Source: a bacterium
Lineage (GTDB): Bacteria > Bacillota > Clostridia > Lachnospirales > Lachnospiraceae
NCBI GenBank assembly: GCA_030524675.1
Contig: JAUNGE010000002.1
Location: 1 to 64,000 of the forward strand
Length of the DNA stretch: 64,000 nucleotides
Direction of reading: 5' to 3'
Made by a program: the position numbers and the translations under genes. Below are positions 43,786 through 52,537 of the stretch, piece by piece. The notes under the pieces were generated by a model. That model saw only the letters and a list, made by a program, of their open reading frames with translations, had not been told where the DNA came from and searched no databases. Positions within the stretch are counted from its first letter, which is position 1. The number at the start of each line of letters is the position of its first letter.

Positions 43786-44964
43786 ATGCCGCAGTTAAGT
43801 AGAAGAGTAGGAACGTTTACAGATTCCGTTATTCGCCGTATGACAAGAATCAGCGATGAGTATCATGCCATTAATTTATCACAGGGATTTCCAGATTTTG
43901 ACCCCCCAAAAGAAATGCTGGATGCTCTGGCAAAGGCCGCTTATGAGGGGCCGCACCAGTATTCCATCACATTTGGGGCAGAAAATCTGAGAGAGGCACT
44001 GGCAAAAAAGCAGGGAAAAGCGATTGGGCGAGACATAAATCCTGACACAGAGATTGTTGTGACATGCGGCGGCACAGAAGCCATGATGTGTGCGATGATG
44101 ACAATCTGCAACCCAGGGGACAAAGTAATGGTATTTTCTCCATTTTATGAGAATTATGGGGCAGATGCGATTCTTTCTGGCGCAGATCCCATCTATATTC
44201 CGCTGGTTCCGCCAACTTATGAATTTGATATGCATCTGGTGGAAAAGGGATTCCAGGAGGGAGCCAAGGCCATCATCGTGTGCAATCCATCGAATCCATG
44301 CGGGAAAGTTTTCACCAGGGAGGAATTGGAAGGAATTGGACGCCTTGCAGTGCAGTATGATGCGTTTGTGGTGACAGATGAAGTGTATGAACATCTGGTA
44401 TATGAGCCATATCGGCATATCTATATGGCATCTCTCCCAGGCATGTATGAACACACGATTACCTGCAATTCTCTGTCGAAGACATTTTCTGTCACAGGAT
44501 GGCGTCTGGGATATCTGATTGGACCGGAGGAAGTCGTGGAAGGAGCAAAAAAAGTACATGATTTCCTGACCGTGGGAGCGGCTGCGCCGCTGCAGGAAGC
44601 AGCTGTGACAGGACTGAATTTTCCCGAGAAGTATTATGCAGATTTGAGGGAGACGTATACAAAGAAACGAGAGCATTTTTTGAAGGGATTGGACCGGATT
44701 GGCCTGAAACACAATGTGCCCCAGGGAACGTATTTTGTGCTTGTTGATATTCAGGAATTTCTGGATTTGCCGCAGTTTGCGGGATATACCGATTTGGAAT
44801 TTTGTGAGTGGATGATCCGAAACATCGGTGTGGCCGCAGTTCCAGGGTCCAGCTTCTTTAAAGAGAATGTGAATCATCTGATTCGCCTGCATTTTGCCAG
44901 AGAGGAAAAAACTCTGGATGAGGCGCTTAAAAGATTGGAGAAGCTGACAGCACTGCGTGGATAG
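43786..44964 (+). CDS. PLP-dependent class I/II aminotransferase
   Basis: 392 residues from the ATG after AAGGAGGAAGG. Fold type I motifs: LSQGFPDFDPP near residue 30, CNPSNPCGKVF near 168, VTDEVYEHLVYEP near 200, PLP lysine in CNSLSKTFSVTGWRLGY near 233, and a C-terminal NHLIRLHFA arginine. Similar enzymes act on aspartate, methionine, kynurenine or aromatic acids; no nearby pathway gene resolves this. Its transcript is probably ended by the first palindrome of the array downstream. Confidence 0.92.
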   Translation: MPQLSRRVGTFTDSVIRRMTRISDEYHAINLSQGFPDFDPPKEMLDALAKAAYEGPHQYSITFGAENLREALAKKQGKAIGRDINPDTEIVVTCGGTEAMMCAMMTICNPGDKVMVFSPFYENYGADAILSGADPIYIPLVPPTYEFDMHLVEKGFQEGAKAIIVCNPSNPCGKVFTREELEGIGRLAVQYDAFVVTDEVYEHLVYEPYRHIYMASLPGMYEHTITCNSLSKTFSVTGWRLGYLIGPEEVVEGAKKVHDFLTVGAAAPLQEAAVTGLNFPEKYYADLRETYTKKREHFLKGLDRIGLKHNVPQGTYFVLVDIQEFLDLPQFAGYTDLEFCEWMIRNIGVAAVPGSSFFKENVNHLIRLHFAREEKTLDEALKRLEKLTALRG

Positions 44965-45009
44965 AGAGGGAGAGAGAAGAGCGGATAGCGAAAAATAGAA
45001 TAGCACATT

Positions 45010-45066
45010 AAAAAAAGTGGTAAATCGGCAGTAAACGACAAAAAGTGCCGATTTACCACTTTTTTT
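45010..45066. terminator. Palindrome 1 of the array, bidirectional terminator
   Basis: 21-bp perfect stem with seven As on one side and seven Ts on the other, 15-base loop, 45 bases after the aminotransferase stop codon. Confidence 0.75.
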
Positions 45067-45413
45067 GACGTATATAGTGTGAAATTTAAGATGGTAAAAC
45101 GGCACTAAAAAATAAAAAACTGCCGTTTTACCATTAAAATAAACAAAGGTACATAAAAAATAGAGTGGTAAATCGGCAGTACTGCCGATTTGCTATATAA
45201 AAAAGTAATATTATAGAGATAAAAATATGGTAAAACGGCAGTAAAAAAATAAAAGCTGCCGTTTTACCATTCTAAAAATCGTATATATAAGGATAATAAA
45301 AGTGGTAAATCGGCAGTAAATGATAAAAAGTGCCGATTTACCACATAAAAAATGTAACAATATCAAAAATGTAGCAAAACGGCAGTAAATGGCAAAAAGT
45401 GCCGATTTGCTAT
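45010..45413. repeat. Array of six palindromes with alternating cores, period 68-75 bp
   Basis: Six inverted repeats are centred near 45038, 45112, 45180, 45248, 45323 and 45392. Type A arms contain GTGGTAAATCGGCA (1, 3, 5) and type B arms ATGGTAAAACGGCA (2, 4). The sixth is mixed: the left arm AAAACGGCA is B-like and the right arm TGCCGATTT is A-like. Loops are 14-16 nt and A-rich, except the third, which has none. Spacers are AT-rich and all different. The first is extended to a 21-bp stem with A/T flanks and can act as a bidirectional terminator. The last ends at the -35 box of the following gene. Confidence 0.9.
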
Positions 45414-45441
45414 TGAATTTTTGGGACAGTTTCTTTATAAT
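45413..45441 (+). promoter_or_regulatory. Promoter of the array-associated gene
   Basis: TTGAAT, 17 bp, TATAAT. The -35 starts next to the right arm of palindrome 6, so the array lies upstream of, not within, the predicted transcript. Confidence 0.7.
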
Positions 45442-45500
45442 ACAACTACGCAAAATGGCAGAAAAAACAGGGTGGCAGAGAGGACAGAAAAGGGGACTGT

Positions 45501-46427
45501 ATGGCAGATAGAAAAGATGAGCTGGAATATTTGCGGCAGCTGAAGGAAATGCAGTATTTTAATAGAGAGGATTTGCTTCGGGCGATGAACCAGTGTGGAA
45601 TGGTGATTGGCGAACACGCATTCAGAGCGAGAGTGGAGAGGTTGATTTCGACAGGGAAGATTGTCCGAGTCGGGCGAAACGCATACTGTGTTGCCGAACG
45701 GGCAGAGCACGAGAAACCGAAAAGAAAGAAAGCAGCGGGCAGAGCGCTCGGCACAAGAGTCCGAATCGCAGTGGAAGGGTACACAGCAGAGGAGGATATA
45801 TCAGAAAATATAGTAGAAGAAAATTTGATAGCAAAGTATGATAAGAAAGGCAGCGGGTATTCTTTCCAGCAGTATCAATATACCTACTCCAGATTTGCCG
45901 AGGAGGTAGCTGCGAGAATCAAAGAACATCATCCATATGTGGAGTTTAATGTATTTGAACTGTTGCAGTTGAATGAATTTTTGACGAATCCGATTTTGTG
46001 CAATATTATCTTTATCTCGGCAAAGAGTGATCTGGGAGATTTCCTTTTCCACACATTGAATGCCGTGTACCCAGGAAAAGTATTGCTGCATCCGACTCCG
46101 CAGATGCTGTATCAGTACTATTCTGAAAATCTGTTGGTGATTGAGAAACGGATTTCCGAGGCGCCAACAGGAAAAACAGCTCACTGGCACACCAGGCTGG
46201 AAAAACTTCTGGTGGATGTCCGGACTGACAGGCTGCTGCTTCCTCTGCTCCGTGAGATGGGATGGGAGGAATATCAGTGGGTGAATCTGTACGAAAAGGC
46301 ATTTGGGACATATGGGGTGGACGAGAGCTGTCTGTTTCGCTATGCCAAACGCAGAGCCGCTGAGAGCAAAATCAGAGAATTCATAGAGAAAGAAACAAAA
46401 ATTCAGCTGAGACTTCCGAAAAAATAA
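45501..46427 (+). CDS. Winged-helix-like protein next to a palindrome array (DUF6577/AbiEi-like)
   Basis: 308 residues, cytoplasmic, basic. Residues about 5-70 look like the winged-helix N-terminus of AbiEi-type antitoxins (YFNREDLLRAMNQCGMV, then VERLISTGKIVRVGRNAYCVAE). A basic linker (KPKRKKAAGR) follows. Residues about 115-308 are an unassigned alpha/beta region (YSRFAEEVAARIKEHHPYVEFNVFELLQLNEF and TRLEKLLVDVRTDRLL), which reminds me of DUF6577. No nucleotidyltransferase toxin gene of AbiEii type follows. Start after AAAGGGGACTGT. It ends at a strong terminator, so the gene plus array is a self-contained unit. Confidence 0.7.
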   Translation: MADRKDELEYLRQLKEMQYFNREDLLRAMNQCGMVIGEHAFRARVERLISTGKIVRVGRNAYCVAERAEHEKPKRKKAAGRALGTRVRIAVEGYTAEEDISENIVEENLIAKYDKKGSGYSFQQYQYTYSRFAEEVAARIKEHHPYVEFNVFELLQLNEFLTNPILCNIIFISAKSDLGDFLFHTLNAVYPGKVLLHPTPQMLYQYYSENLLVIEKRISEAPTGKTAHWHTRLEKLLVDVRTDRLLLPLLREMGWEEYQWVNLYEKAFGTYGVDESCLFRYAKRRAAESKIREFIEKETKIQLRLPKK

Positions 46428-46455
46428 TACGAGGAATTAAGGAATAAAAATTGAG

Positions 46456-46501
46456 AAAAAAGAGAGTTCAGAGCATATCTGTGTTTTGAACTCTCTTTTT
46501 T
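46456..46501. terminator. Terminator of the array-associated gene
   Basis: 15-bp perfect stem (AAAAAAGAGAGTTCA with TGAACTCTCTTTTTT), 16-base loop. Usable on both strands. Confidence 0.85.
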
Positions 46502-46573
46502 CAGTCAATGGGGGTTTATGTCTTAAATTTTTCTAAAGTTTAAGGGATTTGTAATGGAATTATTGTCGGAATA

Positions 46574-46582
46574 TGATATAAT
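46574..46582 (+). promoter_or_regulatory. Extended -10 promoter for the rhomboid gene
   Basis: TGATATAAT (TG-N-TATAAT) without a clear -35 box, about 100 bases before the start codon. Confidence 0.5.
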
Positions 46583-46680
46583 GAAAACACTAATTTCGAG
46601 TTGCTTGAAAGGAAAAATAAAAAAATTCACATGAATATAAAAAGTCTCATGAAGTGACGGGAGGAATAGGGGGAAGCTGT

Positions 46681-47268
46681 ATGCACAGAATAGGCGAAAA
46701 ATTGAAAATATCTTTTAATTCACCAGTGATTTTGGGGTTTTCCATCATCTGTCTGGCGGCACTGCTCTTGAATATATTGACAAAAGGCAGGTCGAATATT
46801 CTGCTTTTCAGTGTGTACCGCTCCTCATTTTTACAGCCTTTGACATATGTGCGTCTGATCGGGCATGTATTCGGACATGCTGGATGGGAACATTTTATCA
46901 ATAATATCATGCTGATTCTGGTGGTCGGGCCTCTTCTGGAAGAAAAATACGGTTCCTGGAATATGTTCTGTGTGATTTTCATCACAGCTCTGGTGACGGG
47001 GCTTGTGAATTGTCTTTTATTTCCGCATGTTCGTCTGCTCGGAGCGAGCGGTGTAGTCTTTGCCCTGATTCTTTTGTCTTCGTTTACCAGCATAAAAGAT
47101 GGTTATATTCCTCTGACGTTTATTTTGGTGGCATTGATATATCTGGGAGGCCAGGTATACGATGGGCTGTTCCTCAAGGACAATGTGTCAAATCTGTCTC
47201 ATATTCTGGGCGGTTTTGTGGGAGCAGGACTCGGCTATGTGATGAACAAAGGCAAGCTGACAGCATAG
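46681..47268 (+). CDS. Rhomboid-family intramembrane serine protease
   Basis: 195 residues from the ATG after AGGGGGAAGC. Six membrane helices. The histidine-rich loop HVFGHAGWEHFINNIMLI is followed by the nucleophile motif LLGASGVVFA (GxSG), and the catalytic histidine sits in SNLSHILGGFVGA. It cleaves transmembrane segments of substrate proteins. It lies 148 bases before the Ter module and may be part of it, but rhomboids also occur alone. Confidence 0.9.
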   Translation: MHRIGEKLKISFNSPVILGFSIICLAALLLNILTKGRSNILLFSVYRSSFLQPLTYVRLIGHVFGHAGWEHFINNIMLILVVGPLLEEKYGSWNMFCVIFITALVTGLVNCLLFPHVRLLGASGVVFALILLSSFTSIKDGYIPLTFILVALIYLGGQVYDGLFLKDNVSNLSHILGGFVGAGLGYVMNKGKLTA

Positions 47269-47416
47269 ACATACTGCGCAGATGGGAACTTGATATGTGA
47301 ACACGAATCGGATGCAGAAGATGGATACAGAAAACTGACATAAGAAATCGACACCAAGAACAGATATAAGAAAGAAAACAAGAACGAAAACGGGATGCTG
47401 AGGGTGAAAGAAAAGG

Positions 47417-49699
47417 ATGTTTGAACACAGGAAAATCCAGAGTTTGAATGATTTTTTTACGGAGCTATCAAAAAGGCGGGAAAAGGCTGTCTATTTTTAC
47501 CGGATTAACGGCTGCAATGCGCAGATACTGGAGTTCATTCAACGCTATTTTGAGGCGGCGAGGTTGTCCGGCGTCGTGATAGAGGGTAAAATTCCAAATC
47601 CGGATGAAAAAAATCTTTCCTATTATAATGAAATCATGGGCATGAGTTTTCAGATGAGTCCTGGATTTATCACATCCAGTCTGAAACGGTGGCTTCCCAG
47701 AATGAGCGATTATCAGAGAACACAGGTGGCGCAGTCCATGTACGATTGTCTCGAAAATCTCAGAAAAGCCGGCAAAAATGAAAATATATTGAAAAATGCG
47801 TATATCAAGTTCATGTGCTGGCTGTACTATAAATTTGAGCGCATTGTGAGTCAGCTCGGTGAAAATAAAATCCCGAAGATACTGTATGAGGGAGAAGTCA
47901 GCCGCTATGAGCTGATGCTGCTTGAAATTCTGTCAGGGACGGGCTGTGATATTGTGTTGCTTCAGTGTCGGCCGAGCGGTGAGAAAAATTATCTCAGTCT
48001 GGACCCGCAGTCAAAAGTGTCCGACAATCTGGCGCTTTCTGGCATGAACCCGTTTCCAGAGTCATTTTCTCTCAAAAAGGTGCGGGAGGAGATGGCCGAG
48101 AAGAGAAATCGTGAGCGCCTGTACGGCGTGGAGCCGCAGATACGAAACTGCACGAATGCATGGATAGAGGGAAAAGGGCTGGATGATATCAGGACAGCGG
48201 TACGGGCGAGGGGCGATGACCCAAATCTTTTTTATAATTGTTTCTGCCGAATCAATGGGGTGGAAGACAAGCTGACCTATATGAACGAGCTGTATCAGTT
48301 TCAGCTGGAACTGAGAAATAACAAAAGAAATCTGGTGATAGCCGAGCAGTTGATACCACAGCCGTCGCCTGACGAGATTGCCTCGATACGGCGCGCTACA
48401 TACACGAGAGAAGACCAGATGATGCAGGATTTGTCCAGCAACATCCAATACACAGCTGATATCGAACTACAGCGGTTGATGAAAAAAGTATTTTTGGACC
48501 TGTTATCGGAAGCTTCTGGGCAGCTAGGCATGACGCTGAATAGACTGACAAACAGAGCGGTGTATCTGCTCTGTTGGCTGAGACGCTACCAGAAAGAGCT
48601 GTTTTCTGGTTGGAAGATGCCGGATATCGCCTGTTTTATCTATCTGGGCGGCTGCAAAAACGAGAATGAAGCGCTTTTTCTGCGGCTTTTGGCGCGTCTG
48701 CCGGTGGATGTGCTGATTTTAAATCCAAATTTGGATACAAAGTGCTGTCTGCAGGATTCTCTGCTGTATGAGAGAAGTTTTTCAAATTCACTTGCTGTCA
48801 GCCGCTTCCCCAGGGCGAACACAGATGTCCATATCGGGACGGCTGCCTACCACGCAGAGCGGGAGCTGGATTCTGTTCTCTATCAAGATTCAGGACTTTA
48901 TAGAAATCAGCAGTACAAAAAGGCTGTGACGGTGACTTTGCAGACGATGTACGAGGAAATTGCGATTTTGTGGGACCAGGAGTTAAAATATCGCCCCAGT
49001 TTCAGTACAATGGACGATGTGGTGACACTTCCGGTATTGTTTGCCAAGGTTTCTGGCGTGAAGGACGGTAATCTTTCCGCATACTGGGCGGGCATCAAGG
49101 GACTCTTGACAGAAGATACGATTCTGATAAAAGGTGTGCCGTATCTGGATAAGGAGGACCCGAATCCGATAAAACCGTATGTGACCACATTCTACAAAAA
49201 TAGAAAATTGCAGAAACGCGCCATCAGGGAGCACCCGAATTACCCATATGGAGTTCTCAGAGAAGAAATGCAGAATCATCTGTTGGATAAACTGCAGCTT
49301 TTGATTGAGAGCGGACTCATAAAGGGAACTTTTGAGAATGGTACCGAGTACACGATTCTTGCGACAGCTCTGAACCTGCAGAAAAATGTGGTGCGCCTGA
49401 TACAAAAATTTGATTTCACAAAGAAAAATCCGAAAATTGTATATATTAATACATCAGACAGGGTGATTTCCCAGGAAGACGCCATTATGATGGCCTATCT
49501 GAACCTGGTTGGATTTGACATCGTATTTTTTGTCCCGACAGGATATCAGACTGTTGAGAAATACTACACCAGGCGGCTGATGGAGGAGTACCAGATTGGA
49601 GAGTATCTGTATGACCTGCGGGTTCCCGATTTTTCCACTCTTTCGTCCGCCTATGGCACATGGCAGAGCCTGCGCGACAGACTCTTTGGAAGGCGGTAG
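47417..49699 (+). CDS. yceG: YceG-like protein of the Ter stress module
   Basis: 760 residues, soluble. It corresponds to Bacillus YceG, the large protein encoded with TerD and TelA proteins and described as a putative biosynthetic-module component of Ter systems. Two related halves are visible (TSSLKRWLPRMSDYQRTQVAQSM and the C-terminal FYKNRKLQKRAIREHPNYPYGVLR). The end region QEDAIMMAYLNLVGFDIVFFVPTGYQTVEKYY is the best conserved part. No catalytic residues can be named safely. It leads the telA-terD-terD series with short gaps. Confidence 0.82.
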   Translation: MFEHRKIQSLNDFFTELSKRREKAVYFYRINGCNAQILEFIQRYFEAARLSGVVIEGKIPNPDEKNLSYYNEIMGMSFQMSPGFITSSLKRWLPRMSDYQRTQVAQSMYDCLENLRKAGKNENILKNAYIKFMCWLYYKFERIVSQLGENKIPKILYEGEVSRYELMLLEILSGTGCDIVLLQCRPSGEKNYLSLDPQSKVSDNLALSGMNPFPESFSLKKVREEMAEKRNRERLYGVEPQIRNCTNAWIEGKGLDDIRTAVRARGDDPNLFYNCFCRINGVEDKLTYMNELYQFQLELRNNKRNLVIAEQLIPQPSPDEIASIRRATYTREDQMMQDLSSNIQYTADIELQRLMKKVFLDLLSEASGQLGMTLNRLTNRAVYLLCWLRRYQKELFSGWKMPDIACFIYLGGCKNENEALFLRLLARLPVDVLILNPNLDTKCCLQDSLLYERSFSNSLAVSRFPRANTDVHIGTAAYHAERELDSVLYQDSGLYRNQQYKKAVTVTLQTMYEEIAILWDQELKYRPSFSTMDDVVTLPVLFAKVSGVKDGNLSAYWAGIKGLLTEDTILIKGVPYLDKEDPNPIKPYVTTFYKNRKLQKRAIREHPNYPYGVLREEMQNHLLDKLQLLIESGLIKGTFENGTEYTILATALNLQKNVVRLIQKFDFTKKNPKIVYINTSDRVISQEDAIMMAYLNLVGFDIVFFVPTGYQTVEKYYTRRLMEEYQIGEYLYDLRVPDFSTLSSAYGTWQSLRDRLFGRR

Positions 49700-49756
49700 G
49701 AAAGCAGAATCTGCTGCATAGTTTAATATAAAAAACAGACGGAGGGAGGATGATAT

Positions 49757-50899
49757 ATGGCATTAGACTTTAAGCGGGCGCCGGTTATGCAGGATACCAC
49801 ATTTCCTGACACGAAGGATGAGCTTGCGGTCGTGGAACAATATGATATTGTGGCTGACAGACAGCGCATGAACACAGAATTGGAAGGTTCCGATGAGGTG
49901 GATGCGATTGTGAGCACGATTGAGGTGTACAATCTGGAGACGATTGTCTCTTTCGGTGTAGAAGTGGCCGAGCAGATTTCCAAGGCATCGGATGTAGTTT
50001 TAAACAGCATCAATATGGCGCAGCTCGACGAGTCCAGCGAGATGTTAAACACACTGGCAAAAATCATGTCCAAGTTCGATATCGAGGAAATCAGAGACAA
50101 TCCAGGATTGTTTGGAAAACTGTTCAAAAATATGAGAAAACAGCTGGACAAGATTCTGGCGAAGTATCATACGATGGGGGAAGAAGTGGACAAAATTTAT
50201 GTCCAGTTAAAGCAGTATGAGTCGGAAATTAAGCAGTCAAACCGCAAATTGAATCAGCTGTTTGATGCGAATGTGAATTATTATCATGAACTGGTAAAAT
50301 ACATCCTGGCGGGCGAGCAGGCGTGCAGAGAGATTGAGGCGTACATGGCGCAGCTGAGACAGGACATGGAGAGAACAGGGGATATGTCGATTCAGTTTGA
50401 GCTGACGACACTCCAGCAGTCCCTGCTGATGATGGAGCAGAGAACGCAAGATTTGAGAATTGCTGAGAATGTGGCGATGCAGTCCATTCCGATGATAAAG
50501 ACCATGGAGTTTAGCAATATGAACCTGGTGAGAAAAATCAATTCCGCATTTATCATCACGCTCCCTGTATTTAAGCAGGCCTTGGCGCAGGCGATTATGC
50601 TCAAACGCCAGAGAATCCAGGCGGAGGCGATGTCTGCTCTGGACGAAAAGACCAATGAAATGCTGCTGAAAAATGCGCGAAATACGGTGGAACAGTCAAA
50701 GATGACAGCACGGTTGGCGAGTGGCAACTCCATCAAGATTGAGACGCTGGAGTCCACATGGAAGACGATTGTGAGTGGTATTGACGAGACAAGACAAATT
50801 CAGGACAATGCCAGAAAACAGCGGGAGCAGGAGCAGGCAAGGCTTGAGACAATCAAGGCGGATTTTGACAGAATGTACCACATGCCAGCAAAGAACTGA
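49757..50899 (+). CDS. telA: TelA/KlaA-family toxic anion resistance protein
   Basis: 380 residues, almost entirely helical, cytoplasmic. The recognisable segments are FGVEVAEQISKASDVVL, NPGLFGKLFKNMRKQLDKILAKYHTM and MKTMEFSNMNLVRKINSAFIITLPVFKQAL-like. The Bacillus equivalent is YceH. Such proteins protect against tellurite and other stress, by an unknown mechanism, together with TerD proteins. Separated by 57 bases from YceG and 38 from the first TerD, so one operon. Ribosome binding site GGAGGGAGGATG. Confidence 0.93.
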   Translation: MALDFKRAPVMQDTTFPDTKDELAVVEQYDIVADRQRMNTELEGSDEVDAIVSTIEVYNLETIVSFGVEVAEQISKASDVVLNSINMAQLDESSEMLNTLAKIMSKFDIEEIRDNPGLFGKLFKNMRKQLDKILAKYHTMGEEVDKIYVQLKQYESEIKQSNRKLNQLFDANVNYYHELVKYILAGEQACREIEAYMAQLRQDMERTGDMSIQFELTTLQQSLLMMEQRTQDLRIAENVAMQSIPMIKTMEFSNMNLVRKINSAFIITLPVFKQALAQAIMLKRQRIQAEAMSALDEKTNEMLLKNARNTVEQSKMTARLASGNSIKIETLESTWKTIVSGIDETRQIQDNARKQREQEQARLETIKADFDRMYHMPAKN

Positions 50900-50937
50900 A
50901 AAAATGAGAAGTTTACAGCAGCAAAAGGAGGAACGCT

Positions 50938-51519
50938 ATGCCTATTAATTTATCAAAAGGACAGAAAGTGGATTTAACAAAAGGAAACCCAAGTTTAAAG
51001 AAGATTATGGTCGGTCTGGGCTGGGATATCAATGCGTTTGATTCCGGTTACGATTTTGACTTGGATGCAGCAGCATTCATGCTGGGAGACAACGGAAAAT
51101 GCCCGACGGAGAAAGAATTTATTTTCTACGGCAATCTGGAACATAAGAGCGGCGCTTTAAAGCACATGGGCGACAACTTGACCGGTGAGGGTGATGGCGA
51201 CGACGAACAGATTGAGGTGGACCTGACACTGATTCCGGCCAATGTCACACGCATCGCGTTTACAGTCACCATCTATGATGCGGAGATGAGACGTCAGAAC
51301 TTCGGGCAGGTGTCCAATGCCTTTATCCGCATTGTGGACGAAGTGTCTGGCAAAGAGATGATCCGCTACGACCTGGGAGAAGATTTCTCCATCGAGACAG
51401 CAGTGGTGGTCGGCGAGCTGTACCGCCATAACGGAGAGTGGAAGTTCAATGCCATCGGAAGCGGATTCCAGGGCGGTCTGGCAGCACTGTGCGGCCATTA
51501 CGGAATTGAGGTTGCATAA
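50938..51519 (+). CDS. terD: TerD-family calcium-binding stress protein 1
   Basis: 193 residues, full-length single TerD domain. The N-terminal [26 protein letters not shown] opens the beta-sandwich. The calcium ligands are in DFDLDAAAF and [21 protein letters not shown], and [22 protein letters not shown] closes it. TerD proteins bind Ca2+ and help resist tellurite, phage, DNA damage and oxidative stress. It is strongly similar to the next gene, indicating tandem duplication. Ribosome binding site AAAAGGAGGA. Confidence 0.95.
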   Translation: MPINLSKGQKVDLTKGNPSLKKIMVGLGWDINAFDSGYDFDLDAAAFMLGDNGKCPTEKEFIFYGNLEHKSGALKHMGDNLTGEGDGDDEQIEVDLTLIPANVTRIAFTVTIYDAEMRRQNFGQVSNAFIRIVDEVSGKEMIRYDLGEDFSIETAVVVGELYRHNGEWKFNAIGSGFQGGLAALCGHYGIEVA

Positions 51520-51553
51520 TCAGTATAAAATTTAGTATAAAGGAGGACAAAAA

Positions 51554-52135
51554 ATGCCAATCAGTTTAAAAAAAGGACAGAAAGTGAGTCTGACAAAGGA
51601 AAATCCTGGCCTGAAAAAGGTGGTAGTCGGTCTGGGCTGGGATGTCAATGCATTTGATACAGGAGGAGATTTTGACCTGGATGCGGCAGCATTTCTGGTG
51701 ACAGACTCCGGAAAAGTTTCGAGAAGCGAGGACTTTGTGTTCTACGGGAATCTGACCCATCCGTCAGGTGCTGTGCAGCATGCAGGCGACAACCGCACCG
51801 GCGCAGGGGACGGCGACGATGAGCAGTTGATTGTGGATCTGTCTCTGGTTCCGGCCAATATTTCAAAGATTGTGTTTACAGCCACTATCTACGATGCGGA
51901 AGTGAGACGCCAGAATTTCGGCCAGGTAGCCAATGCCTTTATCCGCATCTACAATGAAGTGAGCGGAGAGGAGCTGCTGCGCTATGACCTGGGAGAAGAT
52001 TTCTCCATCGAGACAGCTGCAGTGTTCGGCGAACTGTACAAACACGGAAGCGAGTGGAAGTTCAATGCCATCGGAAGCGGATACCAGGGCGGCCTGGCAG
52101 CGCTGTGCGAACATTTTGGCGTAGAAGTGGAATAA
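51554..52135 (+). CDS. terD: TerD-family calcium-binding stress protein 2
   Basis: 193 residues, same length and architecture as its upstream neighbour ([49 protein letters not shown]). All acidic calcium ligands are present. It follows after 34 bases with AAAGGAGG. Downstream the operon is interrupted by a TnpB element, whose left flank begins within about ten bases of the stop codon. Confidence 0.95.
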   Translation: MPISLKKGQKVSLTKENPGLKKVVVGLGWDVNAFDTGGDFDLDAAAFLVTDSGKVSRSEDFVFYGNLTHPSGAVQHAGDNRTGAGDGDDEQLIVDLSLVPANISKIVFTATIYDAEVRRQNFGQVANAFIRIYNEVSGEELLRYDLGEDFSIETAAVFGELYKHGSEWKFNAIGSGYQGGLAALCEHFGVEVE

Positions 52136-52167
52136 TAGACAGGAGGAAAGTTAAGTAATTAAATATA

Positions 52168-52193
52168 TTAACAAATGTGATAACATGTGTTAA
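52168..52193. repeat. Left-end palindrome of the insertion element
   Basis: TTAACAAATGT and ACATGTGTTAA form an 11-bp inverted repeat (one mismatch) around GATA, just upstream of the tnpA remnant start. It is probably a transposase-binding or promoter-operator site. Confidence 0.6.
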
Positions 52194-52219
52194 AATAAGC
52201 TCAAAGGAGTGGAATCGTT

Positions 52220-52537
52220 ATGAACAACATCAAATGATGTTGGGGTCAAAAGGTATTTTGACCCCTTTGATACCGGATTGCTCCGCACTGCGTGCTCTCA
52301 CAATCCTCAAAAACATTCATAATCCGCTCATTTTTCTTTGAAAAATGGCTACTTATTCATGTTTTTGGCGGGTCCCAAAGTCAAAAATCCTCTTGCAAGC
52401 AAGCTTGCATGGGATTTCTGACCTTTTGACCTTGGTATCATCAAATATTACGAATTACAAGCCAAAAGATTTTGCTGAACGATTAGGCGTACCTGCCAAG
52501 ACGTTACAACGTTGGGATAGAGAAAGGAACGAGGAAA
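52220..52537 (+). pseudogene. tnpA: tnpA remnant (IS607-type serine recombinase)
   Basis: An ATG after AAAGGAGTGG begins MNNIK and is then interrupted by the 203-bp MITE. After the insertion the frame continues as NYKPKDFAERLGVPAKTLQRWDRE, the MerR-like helix-turn-helix that opens IS607 TnpA. The catalytic serine-recombinase domain is missing, because the next bases already belong to the tnpB start. The two parts are also in different frames. The element therefore cannot make its own transposase. Confidence 0.7.
52236..52438 (+). mobile_element. 203-bp MITE-like element (GGTCAAAA family), full copy
   Basis: It is flanked by the 8-bp direct repeat CATCAAAT (52228-52235 and 52439-52446), the signature of a target-site duplication. 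The ends are imperfect inverted repeats: ATGTTGGGGTCAAAAGGT at the left and, on the other strand, ATACCAAGGTCAAAAGGT at the right. There is no coding capacity. The left 39 bases form a palindromic sub-unit also found alone at 10074 and 12067. The right 109 bases recur at 43437, and a middle piece recurs inverted at 17458. Confidence 0.75.

Noticed and set aside
45010-45413. CRISPR array
   Set aside because: The repeated parts are perfect palindromes of two alternating kinds, the spacers are AT-rich and of low complexity, and no cas gene is nearby.
45010-46427. Type III toxin-antitoxin (repeat RNA plus ToxN-like toxin)
   Set aside because: The gene is too long and winged-helix-like rather than a ToxN fold. 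The best promoter lies after the array, so repeats and gene are not in one transcript as in ToxIN.
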